The notes under the pieces were generated by a model, which was not told the origin of the DNA, made no database searches, and saw nothing but the letters and a program-made list of their open reading frames with translations. A stretch of 55,179 nt of DNA from Acidimicrobiales bacterium (lineage in GTDB: Bacteria; Actinomycetota; Acidimicrobiia; Acidimicrobiales; Iamiaceae), in contig DASQKY010000008.1 in assembly GCA_035630295.1 (NCBI GenBank), positions 1 to 55,179 of the forward strand, written 5' to 3'. The position numbers and the translations under genes were made by a program. How positions within the stretch are numbered: position 1 is the stretch's first letter; each line of letters begins with the position of its first letter. Positions 49,007 to 55,179 of the stretch are shown here, piece after piece.

Positions 49007-50737
49007 GTGGCCCGCCTGCGCATCGCTGCCTGCCAGATCGACACCCGCGTCGGCGACCTGGACGGCAACGTCGAGCGCATCCTGGCCGCCTACCGGGAGG
49101 CGGTCGAGGCCGGGGCCGATGTCGCCGCCTTCCCCGAGCTGGCCGTCACCGGCTACCCGCCCGAGGACCTCCTGCTGAAGCCCGGCTTCGTGGCCGCCAA
49201 CGTGGAGGCCCTGCGGGCGGTGGCGGCCCAGACCACCGACTGCGTGGCCGTCGTCGGCTTCGTCGAGCACGCCCGCGACCTCCACAACGCCGCGGCCGTG
49301 TGCGCCGGCGGGGAGGTGCGGGGCACCTACCGCAAGTGCGAGCTGCCCAACTACGCCGTGTTCGACGAGCTGCGCTACTTCGCCCGGGGCCGCGAGCCCG
49401 AGGCCCTCTACGCCGTGCGGGGTGTGCCGGTCGGCGTGTCGGTGTGCGAGGACGCCTGGAACCCGGCCGGTCCCATCGCCGACCAGGCCGACAGCGGGGC
49501 CGAGATCGTCGTCAACATCAACGCCTCGCCCTACGCCGAGGGGAAGCTGGCTCGCCGGGAGCGCATGCTGGCCACCCGGGCCGCCGATGCCAGCACCGCT
49601 CTGCTCTACGTCAACCAGGTGGGCGGCCAGGACGAGCTGGTCTTCGACGGGGGGTCCATGGCCTTCGCCCCCGACGGCACCCTCCTGGCCCGCTCGCCCC
49701 AGTTCGTCGAGGACGTGATGGTGGTCGACGTGGAGATCGGCTCGGTCTACCGCAAGCGCCTGCTCGACCCCCGGGGCCGGCCGGTCGACGACCAGCTCCC
49801 GGTGGTGGACGTCGCCCCCGTGCCGGTGGTGGCGGGCGAGCCCGAGCCCCACCCGCCGGTGGCGGCCCCGACCGTGGCCGCCCCCCTCCACCCCGACGAC
49901 GAGGTGTGGGAGGCGCTGGTGGCGGGCACCCGGGCCTACGTGGAGAAGAACGGCTTCACCGACGTGGTGATCGGGCTGTCGGGCGGGATCGACTCGTCCA
50001 TCGTGGCCGTGATCGCCGCCGACGCCCTGGGCCCCGAGCGGGTCCACACCGTGGCCATGCCGTCCCGCTACTCCAGCGACCACTCGGTCTCCGACGCCGA
50101 GAAGCTGGCCGCCGCCCTGGGCGTGGACCACCGCACCGTGGCCATCGAGCCGGCCCACACCGCCCTGCTCGACATGCTGGCCCCGTCGTTCGCGGGCCGG
50201 GAGCCGGACCTGGCCGAGGAGAACCTGCAGAGCCGCATCCGGGGCCAGGTCCTGATGGCGCTGTCCAACAAGCTGGGGTGGCTCGTCCTCTCCACCGGCA
50301 ACAAGAGCGAGGCCGCCGTCGGCTACGCCACCCTCTACGGCGACACCGTCGGGGGCTACGCGGTGATCAAGGACGTGCTCAAGACCCGGGTCTTCGCCCT
50401 GTGCCGGCGCCGCAACCAGCGGGCCGGGCACGACCTCATCCCCGAGAGCGTGCTGACCAAGGCGCCGTCGGCCGAGCTGCGCCCCGACCAGCGCGACGAC
50501 CAGAGCCTGCCGGCGTACGAGGTGCTCGACCCGATCCTCCACGCGTACGTGGCCCTGGACCGCACCGCGGCCGAGATCGTGGCCGCCGGCCACGACCCGG
50601 AGGTGGTGGCCCGCGTGGCCCGGCTGGTCGACACGGCCGAGTACAAGCGTCGCCAGTCGCCCCCCGGCCCCCGGGTCACCGACAAGGCCTTCGGCAAGGA
50701 CCGCCGCCTCCCCATCACCAACGGCTTCCGGGGCTGA
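49007..50737 (+). CDS. nadE: Glutamine-dependent NAD+ synthetase
   Basis: A 576-residue enzyme for the last step of NAD biosynthesis. The N-terminal nitrilase-type amidase has its Glu-Lys-Cys triad in [28 protein letters not shown] and [10 protein letters not shown]. The C-terminal synthetase carries the pyrophosphate loop [16 protein letters not shown] near residue 325, then [20 protein letters not shown] and [20 protein letters not shown] at the end. GTG 49007 gives the normal start [11 protein letters not shown]. It is followed 5 bases later by hisE and then hisG. Confidence 0.95.
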   Translation: MARLRIAACQIDTRVGDLDGNVERILAAYREAVEAGADVAAFPELAVTGYPPEDLLLKPGFVAANVEALRAVAAQTTDCVAVVGFVEHARDLHNAAAVCAGGEVRGTYRKCELPNYAVFDELRYFARGREPEALYAVRGVPVGVSVCEDAWNPAGPIADQADSGAEIVVNINASPYAEGKLARRERMLATRAADASTALLYVNQVGGQDELVFDGGSMAFAPDGTLLARSPQFVEDVMVVDVEIGSVYRKRLLDPRGRPVDDQLPVVDVAPVPVVAGEPEPHPPVAAPTVAAPLHPDDEVWEALVAGTRAYVEKNGFTDVVIGLSGGIDSSIVAVIAADALGPERVHTVAMPSRYSSDHSVSDAEKLAAALGVDHRTVAIEPAHTALLDMLAPSFAGREPDLAEENLQSRIRGQVLMALSNKLGWLVLSTGNKSEAAVGYATLYGDTVGGYAVIKDVLKTRVFALCRRRNQRAGHDLIPESVLTKAPSAELRPDQRDDQSLPAYEVLDPILHAYVALDRTAAEIVAAGHDPEVVARVARLVDTAEYKRRQSPPGPRVTDKAFGKDRRLPITNGFRG

Positions 50738-50742
50738 GGGCG

Positions 50743-51006
50743 GTGGCCACCTTCGACGAGCTGTACGACACGTTGCGGTCCCGGGCCGCCGAGCGGCCCG
50801 AGGGCTCGGCCACCGTCGAGGCCCTCGACGCCGGCGTCCACGCCATGGGCAAGAAGGTGCTGGAGGAGGCCGGCGAGGTGTGGCTGGCCGCCGAGCACGA
50901 GGACGACGAGCACCTGGCGCTGGAGATCTCCCAGCTGCTCTACCGCCTCCAGGTGGTGATGGTGGCTCGGGGCCTCACCCCGGCCGACGTCTACCGCCAC
51001 CTCTGA
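50743..51006 (+). CDS. hisE: Phosphoribosyl-ATP pyrophosphatase
   Basis: An 87-residue all-helical MazG-like pyrophosphatase catalysing the second step of histidine biosynthesis. [17 protein letters not shown] opens the protein; [20 protein letters not shown] near 37 has the ExxE metal-binding pair, and [19 protein letters not shown] the next conserved helix. The start is GTG 50743, 5 bases after nadE. It lies upstream of hisG as in many actinobacteria. Confidence 0.93.
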   Translation: MATFDELYDTLRSRAAERPEGSATVEALDAGVHAMGKKVLEEAGEVWLAAEHEDDEHLALEISQLLYRLQVVMVARGLTPADVYRHL

Positions 51007-51038
51007 CCCGGCCGTCCCCGGGGGGTCGCGCCCGGCCC

Positions 51039-51069
51039 CCGGTCGGCCGGCTGGGCGCCGGCCGACCGG
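51039..51069 (+). terminator. Strong intercistronic hairpin between hisE and hisG
   Basis: A perfect 12-bp stem CCGGTCGGCCGG (51039-51050) with CCGGCCGACCGG (51058-51069) and a seven-base loop CTGGGCG, in the 124 bases between hisE and hisG. It could be a partial terminator or an mRNA-processing element; no His-codon leader is seen. Confidence 0.6.
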
Positions 51070-51130
51070 CCGACCAGACTCCGGGGCGGCTCCGGCCACC
51101 CACCGCTCGACCCCTGCGACCCGAGGTCCC

Positions 51131-52021
51131 ATGCTCACCGTCGCCCTGCCCAACAAGGGCGCGCTCTCCGAGGGCGTGACCACCATGCTGGCGGAGGCCG
51201 GCTACCGCAGCCGCCCCGACGGGCGCGACCTGACCGTCGTCGACCCCGGCAACGCGGTGCGGTTCTACTTCCTCCGCCCCCGGGACGTGGCCGTCTACGT
51301 CGGCTCGGGCGACGTAGACCTCGGCGTCACCGGCCGGGACCTGGCCCTCGACTCCGGGGCCCCGGTGCGGGAGGTGCTGAGCCTGGGCATCGGCGGGTCG
51401 CGGTTCCGCTACGCCGCCCCCCCGGGCCCGGGTGGGGCGCCGTGGACCATGGCCGACCTGGCCGGCCGGCGGATCGCCACCTCGTACGCCGGCCTGGTGT
51501 CCGCCGACCTGGCCGGCCGGGGCATCGAGGCCACCATCGTGCGGCTCGACGGCGCGGTGGAGATCTCCGTCGAGCTGGGTGTGGCCGACGCCGTGGCCGA
51601 CGTGGTGGGCACGGGGCGCACGCTGGCCGCCCACGGCCTGGTCGCCTTCGGTGACGTGCTGTGCACCTCCGAGGCGGTGGCCGTCGAGCGCGACCCCGAC
51701 CGGGCCGGCGGCCCCGCCCCCGGGCCCGAGGACGACGGGCGGGCCGGGGCCCGCCGCCAGCTCCTGCGCCGGTTGGAGGGCGTGGCCGTGGCCCAGCAGT
51801 ACGTCATGGTCGACTACGACTGCCCTCGCCACCTGGTGGAGGAGGCCGTGGCCCTCACCCCGGGACTGGAGTCGCCCACCATCGCCCCGCTCCGCGACGA
51901 GGCCTGGGTGGCGGTCCGGGCCCTCGTGCCCAAGGGCGACATGAACCACGTCATCGACGCCCTGGCCGACCTGGGGGCGAAGGCCATCCTGGCCAGCGAC
52001 CTGCGCAGCGCCCGGCTGTGA
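51131..52021 (+). CDS. hisG: ATP phosphoribosyltransferase (long form)
   Basis: A 296-residue HisG of the long type with a C-terminal ACT-like regulatory domain for histidine feedback. It begins [15 protein letters not shown], has [20 protein letters not shown] near 55, the PRPP-site segment [20 protein letters not shown] and the [20 protein letters not shown] signature near 138. The C-terminal ~75 residues, from [17 protein letters not shown], form the regulatory domain. ATG 51131 has GAGG nearby. The stop overlaps the EamA transporter start by GTGA. Confidence 0.95.
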   Translation: MLTVALPNKGALSEGVTTMLAEAGYRSRPDGRDLTVVDPGNAVRFYFLRPRDVAVYVGSGDVDLGVTGRDLALDSGAPVREVLSLGIGGSRFRYAAPPGPGGAPWTMADLAGRRIATSYAGLVSADLAGRGIEATIVRLDGAVEISVELGVADAVADVVGTGRTLAAHGLVAFGDVLCTSEAVAVERDPDRAGGPAPGPEDDGRAGARRQLLRRLEGVAVAQQYVMVDYDCPRHLVEEAVALTPGLESPTIAPLRDEAWVAVRALVPKGDMNHVIDALADLGAKAILASDLRSARL

Positions 52022-52914
52022 GCCCCTCCCGCGCCGGCCTGGGCACCGCTGCCCTGGCCCTGGCCGGGATCCTCTTCGGCAGCACCTTCCTGGTCGTGCA
52101 GCGGGCGGTCGAGGAGGCCGAGCCCACCCCGTTCCTGGGTGCCCGCTTCCTGATCGCGGCGGCGGTGCTGGCCCCCTTCGCCCTCCGTCGCCGCTCCTCG
52201 GGCCGGGCCGAGGTCCGCCTGGGGGTGGTGGCCGGGCTCTTCCTGTCCGGCGGCTACCTGCTGCAGACCTTCGGCCTGCGCTCCACCACCACCTCGACCT
52301 CGGCCTTCATCACCTACCTGCTGGTGGTGCTGGTGCCGGTGATGGTGGCGGGGCTGGAGCGGCGGCGGCCCGAGGGCCGGACCGTGGCCGGCGTGGGGCT
52401 GGCGGTGGCCGGCCTCTGCCTCCTCTCCGGCAGCGGCGGGGACCCCTTCGACTGGGGCGAGGTCCTGACCATCGGCTGCGCGGTGGGCTTCGCCGCCCAC
52501 CTGGTGGCGGTGGGGCGGGGGGCCGAGCGGTTCGACCCCGTGCGCTTCACCTTCGTCCAGGTGCTGACCGTCGGGGTGACGTGCGCGGTGCCCGGCGCCC
52601 TGCTCGGCGGGTTCGCCATGGGCGCCGGGGCGTGGGGGGCGGCCGCCTTCACCGGGGTGTTCGCCACCGCCGTGGCCTTCTTCTGCATGGTCGCCGGCCA
52701 GCGGACCGTGCCCAGCTCCCGGGCCGCCCTGATCCTCCTGGTCGAGCCGGTGTCGGCCGGCCTCCTGGGGGCGGCCACCGGCGAGGACCTGGGGTGGCGG
52801 GGGCTGGGCGGGGTGGCCCTGATCCTGGGCGCCATCCTCCTGGTGGAGATCGTCCCGCTGCTCACCGGTGCGGTGGTCGACGACCCGGCGCTGGAGCCCA
52901 CCGTCCACGGGTGA
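52018..52914 (+). CDS. EamA family (DMT) transporter
   Basis: A 298-residue membrane protein with ten helices in two EamA repeats, of the drug/metabolite transporter superfamily. The first repeat has [19 protein letters not shown] and [20 protein letters not shown]; the second, beginning [20 protein letters not shown], ends with [20 protein letters not shown], the usual C-terminal signature. GTG 52018 overlaps the hisG stop, so it is translated with the histidine genes. The substrate is unknown; export of amino acids is common in this family. Confidence 0.9.
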   Translation: MSPSRAGLGTAALALAGILFGSTFLVVQRAVEEAEPTPFLGARFLIAAAVLAPFALRRRSSGRAEVRLGVVAGLFLSGGYLLQTFGLRSTTTSTSAFITYLLVVLVPVMVAGLERRRPEGRTVAGVGLAVAGLCLLSGSGGDPFDWGEVLTIGCAVGFAAHLVAVGRGAERFDPVRFTFVQVLTVGVTCAVPGALLGGFAMGAGAWGAAAFTGVFATAVAFFCMVAGQRTVPSSRAALILLVEPVSAGLLGAATGEDLGWRGLGGVALILGAILLVEIVPLLTGAVVDDPALEPTVHG

Positions 52915-52947
52915 CCGGCGGCGCTGGTCGCCCTACGCTGCGCGGCC

Positions 52948-53580
52948 ATGGTTGCCGACCCCCCGCCGTCGTCCCCCGGCCCCCGTCCGGCGCCGGCTCC
53001 GGTGGGGGCGGTGGCCACCAGCGCGCACCTCGGCGCCTCGCTGTGGTGGTGCGAGGAGCTGTTCGCGGTCGTCGGGGCGTGGGTGCCGTCGGTGCCCGAG
53101 GCCCCCGCCCGGGCTCACCTGGCCGAGCTGTCGCGGGTGCTGGGCGAGGTGGCGGACCAGCTGGCCGCCCACCTGGCCCGGCCGTCGCCGATCGAGGCGC
53201 GGGCCTGGGTGGTCGCCCCGTCGGCGGCCGCGCCCCGGGTGGTGGAGGCCCTGGCTGCCCCCGAGGCCACCCTCGACCGGTTGGCCGGCGTGCACCGGGT
53301 GCTCGTCCCCCGGCTGCTGGTGGCCTGGGCCGCCCTGGTGGCGGAGCCGGGGGAAGGCACGGGCCGGGCCCTGGTCCGGGCCGTGCGCCGGGCCCGGGGC
53401 GACGTGGGCGAGCTCGGGGAGGAGGGCGAGGCGCTGGTGCAGGCGCATGTGGCAGTCGCTGACGATGGGGCCCGCCGCGCCGGCCACCACGTGGGGGTGG
53501 TGGAGGGGGCCCTGGTGGCCGCCGGAGGCCTGGTCCCCGTGGGTCCAGGCGCCCTGCCCTCACCCGCCGATCCCGTGTGA
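52948..53580 (+). CDS. Hypothetical protein, helical, possibly ferritin-like
   Basis: A 210-residue protein that I do not recognise. After a Pro-rich start it appears mostly helical: ASLWWCEELFAVVGAWVPSV, HLAELSRVLGEVADQLAAHL, GVHRVLVPRLLVAWAALVAE and VAVADDGARRAGHHVGVVEG. The spacing of long helices is like a four-helix bundle, but the repeated E-x-x-H metal pattern of ferritins is not present. The start is ATG 52948, 33 bases after the transporter. Its stop precedes the repeat-rich promoter region of the sigma gene. Confidence 0.6.
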   Translation: MVADPPPSSPGPRPAPAPVGAVATSAHLGASLWWCEELFAVVGAWVPSVPEAPARAHLAELSRVLGEVADQLAAHLARPSPIEARAWVVAPSAAAPRVVEALAAPEATLDRLAGVHRVLVPRLLVAWAALVAEPGEGTGRALVRAVRRARGDVGELGEEGEALVQAHVAVADDGARRAGHHVGVVEGALVAAGGLVPVGPGALPSPADPV

Positions 53581-53604
53581 CGGGTGACACGACGCGTGAC
53601 ATGC

Positions 53605-53650
53605 ACCACGTCAGATGGCCCGAAACCTCATCTGACCACGTCAGGTGGCC
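53605..53650. repeat. Phased direct repeats in the sigma-gene promoter region
   Basis: Two 16-base copies, ACCACGTCAGATGGCC (53605-53620) and ACCACGTCAGGTGGCC (53635-53650), differ at one base and start exactly 30 bases apart, about three helical turns. Between them TCAGATG (53611-53617) pairs with CATCTGA (53629-53635). They lie 199-244 bases before the sigma factor start, a likely regulator-binding array. Confidence 0.6.
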
Positions 53651-53848
53651 GATGTGGACGGCAACGCGGGGGTGATCCCCGGGTGGGAAGGGTATTGACC
53701 GTCCCGGTATCGTGAACCAGAACCAAGTGGCCGGTGCTGTGCGCACGTCCCCCGCGTCAGGCCCGGAACGGATCCGGGCGCGGGCGCGTCGGAGGCGCAC
53801 ACCCACCGCCGTACGTCGTCTCGGCCCAACGGCCACAGCACTAGAGGA

Positions 53849-54793
53849 ATGATCACCTTGGCCAAGGAGCGCGTCGAGCGCGATGAGGAGGACCTGGTCC
53901 GCCTCTACCTCACCGATATCGGGCAGTACCCGCTGCTCACGAAGGACGACGAGGTACGCCTGGCCCAGGCGATCGAAGCGGGTGCCGAAGCCCGCACCGC
54001 GCTGGAGTCGGGAGAGAAGGTCACGCCGGCGCGCAAGCGCGAGCTGCGCCGCACCGCCCGTGACGGCGAGCAGGCCGAGCGCACGTTCGTGCAGTCGAAC
54101 CTGCGCCTGGTCGTCTCCATCGCCAAGAAGTACCAGGCCTCCGGCCTCCCCCTCCTCGACCTGATCCAGGAGGGGAACCTGGGCCTGATGCACGCCGTCG
54201 AGAAGTTCGACTGGCGCAAGGGCTTCAAGTTCTCCACCTACGCCACCTGGTGGATCCGTCAGGCGATCACCCGCGGCATCGCCAACACCGGCCGCACGAT
54301 CCGCTTGCCCGTCCACGCCGGTGACACCCTGGCCCGCCTCCAGAAGGCCCGGGCCCGCCTCGAGCTCAAGCTCGGTCGGCCCGCCACCCTCGCCGAGCTG
54401 TCGGCCGAGGTCGAGATGCCTGAGGACAAGGTGACCGAGGCGCTCCGCTTCGCCGCCGAGCCGCTGTCGCTGTCCGAGCCCCTTCGGGAGGACGGCGACG
54501 CCGAGCTGGGCGACGTCGTCGAGGACCGCTCCGCCGAGTCCCCGTTCGAGGTGGCCGCCACCGCCCTGCTGCCCGAGGAGATCTCCCGGCTGCTCGCCCC
54601 GCTCGACGAGCGCGAGCGCGAGATCCTCAAGCTCCGCTTCGGCCTCGACCGTGGCGAGCCCCGCACCCTCGAAGAGGTCGGCGAGCACTTCAACCTCACC
54701 CGGGAGCGCATCCGCCAGATCGAGGCCCGGGCGATGTCCAAGCTGCGCCACCCGTCCTCCGATACCGGCGCGCGGGACCTGCTCGCGGTCTAG
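53849..54793 (+). CDS. RNA polymerase sigma factor, SigB-like (group 1/2)
   Basis: A 314-residue sigma70 factor without the long N-terminal 1.1 region, so a SigB-type group 2 factor. Region 1.2 is LVRLYLTDIGQYPLLTKDDE, region 2 runs NLRLVVSIAKKYQASGLPLL through LIQEGNLGLMHAVEKFDWRK and FSTYATWWIRQAITRGI, with region 3 from TIRLPVHAGD. Region 4 has EREILKLRFGLDRGEPRTLE and FNLTRERIRQIEARAMSKLR, the -35 helix-turn-helix. ATG 53849 is close to AGAGGA; TTG 53858, nine bases after the same sequence, is an equally good start and would remove MIT. A repeat array lies upstream. Confidence 0.92.
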   Translation: MITLAKERVERDEEDLVRLYLTDIGQYPLLTKDDEVRLAQAIEAGAEARTALESGEKVTPARKRELRRTARDGEQAERTFVQSNLRLVVSIAKKYQASGLPLLDLIQEGNLGLMHAVEKFDWRKGFKFSTYATWWIRQAITRGIANTGRTIRLPVHAGDTLARLQKARARLELKLGRPATLAELSAEVEMPEDKVTEALRFAAEPLSLSEPLREDGDAELGDVVEDRSAESPFEVAATALLPEEISRLLAPLDEREREILKLRFGLDRGEPRTLEEVGEHFNLTRERIRQIEARAMSKLRHPSSDTGARDLLAV

Positions 54794-54798
54794 TTCTT

Positions 54799-54825
54799 CG
54801 GTTCGGAACCGGAGGTTCCGAACCG
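54799..54825 (+). terminator. Terminator hairpin after the sigma factor gene
   Basis: A perfect 12-bp stem CGGTTCGGAACC (54799-54810) with GGTTCCGAACCG (54814-54825) and a three-base loop GGA, six bases after the stop codon. Confidence 0.7.
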
Positions 54826-55041
54826 AGTGCTCGCTTCGCCGTCTGGCGACGGCTGCGCTCGTGATGGAAGCGGCCTCCCGGCCGCGCCCACTGCCGGACC
54901 CGACCAAGCAAGTGGGATCGGGTCCGAGGCGAGGGGGCACGCGCAGCGTTCCCCCTCCCGCACCCCCTCCGCCGACTCCCGCCGCTCCACGTCAGTGGGC
55001 GGCTCCAACCTGTTGGCGTGTCAGCGAAGCGGTCTGCGCGC
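54826..55041. other. Intergenic stretch with GC-rich hairpins
   Basis: Between the sigma gene terminator and the facing partial gene. Two more possible stems are seen: GGACCCGA (54896-54903) with TCGGGTCC (54918-54925), and GAGGGGG with CCCCCTC further on. No reading frame here looks like a protein. It may serve as a two-way terminator region. Confidence 0.4.
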
Positions 55042-55179
55042 TCAGTCGCCGACGTAGCCCAGGGGGCGGTCTGGCTCGGTGGTCTGGGGGGGTGGGGCGT
55101 CGAGGGCGTAGATCTTCACGGTTCCTCTTGGTTCTTCCAGGGTGGCGACCTCGCGGAGGCCGGGGTGCGGGTCGCCGTC
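55042..55179 (-). CDS. Partial CDS, C-terminal end, unidentified
   Basis: The last 45 codons and stop of a minus-strand gene that continues beyond the window. The readable end, LREVATLEEPRGTVKIYAL then DAPPPQTTEPDRPLGYVGD, is hydrophilic and Pro-rich. The codon pattern (GAC, CTC, GCC) fits coding sequence. Nothing more can be said of its function. Confidence 0.45.
   Translation of the reverse strand, partial: DGDPHPGLREVATLEEPRGTVKIYALDAPPPQTTEPDRPLGYVGD

Noticed and set aside
53695-53713. TTGACC and TATCGT as -35 and -10 boxes of the sigma gene
   Set aside because: They are only seven bases apart, far from the ~17 needed; no better partner for either was seen.

Overview
The window is a dense, very GC-rich stretch of an actinobacterial chromosome. 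Support for this comes from many GTG starts, a WhiB protein beside a PdtaS-type histidine kinase, an ETF pair, an F420-linked iron-sulfur protein, the actinobacterial trio of SCO1664-like kinase, DUF3090 protein and phosphatase, and a fused ACR3-ArsC arsenic gene of the mycobacterial kind. Gene content and style suggest class Acidimicrobiia, possibly near Iamia; that placement is inference.

Left part (1-22.3 kb). The first ~1.1 kb looks foreign: an alphaproteobacterial-type response regulator tail and sensor-kinase N-terminus run into an actinobacterial PdtaS-like kinase core at the H-box, either a chimera of the assembly or a real domain swap. Next come whiB (with a CRP-like site in its upstream region), a glycerophosphodiesterase, an AIM24 protein, a lipid-kinase-like protein, etfBA, a TetR-MMPL pair, an ECF sigma factor with a membrane partner, the kinase-DUF3090-phosphatase trio, a type 5 uracil-DNA glycosylase, a small lipoprotein, an FrhB-like protein, a lipid-metabolism run (acyl-CoA dehydrogenase, a large unrecognised enzyme-like protein, a crotonase) and a TauE/SafE-type transporter.

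Middle part (22.3-38.1 kb). This looks accessory and its codon style is less dominated by GCC/CTG. It holds an arsenic locus (arsR facing cadI-like and acr3-arsC), a three-gene cluster of UnbV-like (FG-GAP/ASPIC), UnbU-like (NqrB/RnfD family) and His-rich membrane proteins, a RibD-type reductase, and an exopolysaccharide cluster of four glycosyltransferases, a flippase and an O-antigen-ligase-like polymerase. Four consecutive genes of that cluster overlap by GTGA. A tRNA-Arg(CCG) with a strong hairpin closes the part. No integrase or second attachment site was seen, so an island is not shown.

Right part (38.1-55.2 kb). Mostly housekeeping: receiver-only regulator with lysA, an APH-type kinase, an unrecognised polytopic membrane protein with buried histidines, a biotin-carrier/carboxyltransferase fusion, a lipoprotein, glnE, a CDF metal exporter, nadE, hisE, hisG, an EamA transporter, an unknown protein and a SigB-type sigma factor preceded by phased repeats. 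The window ends inside an unidentified minus-strand gene.

The best candidates for undescribed biology are the UnbV/UnbU/His-membrane cluster, the 702-residue toroid-like protein, the His-rich 613-residue membrane protein, and the conserved kinase/DUF3090/phosphatase trio. All positions and motifs were read by eye; no database search was run.
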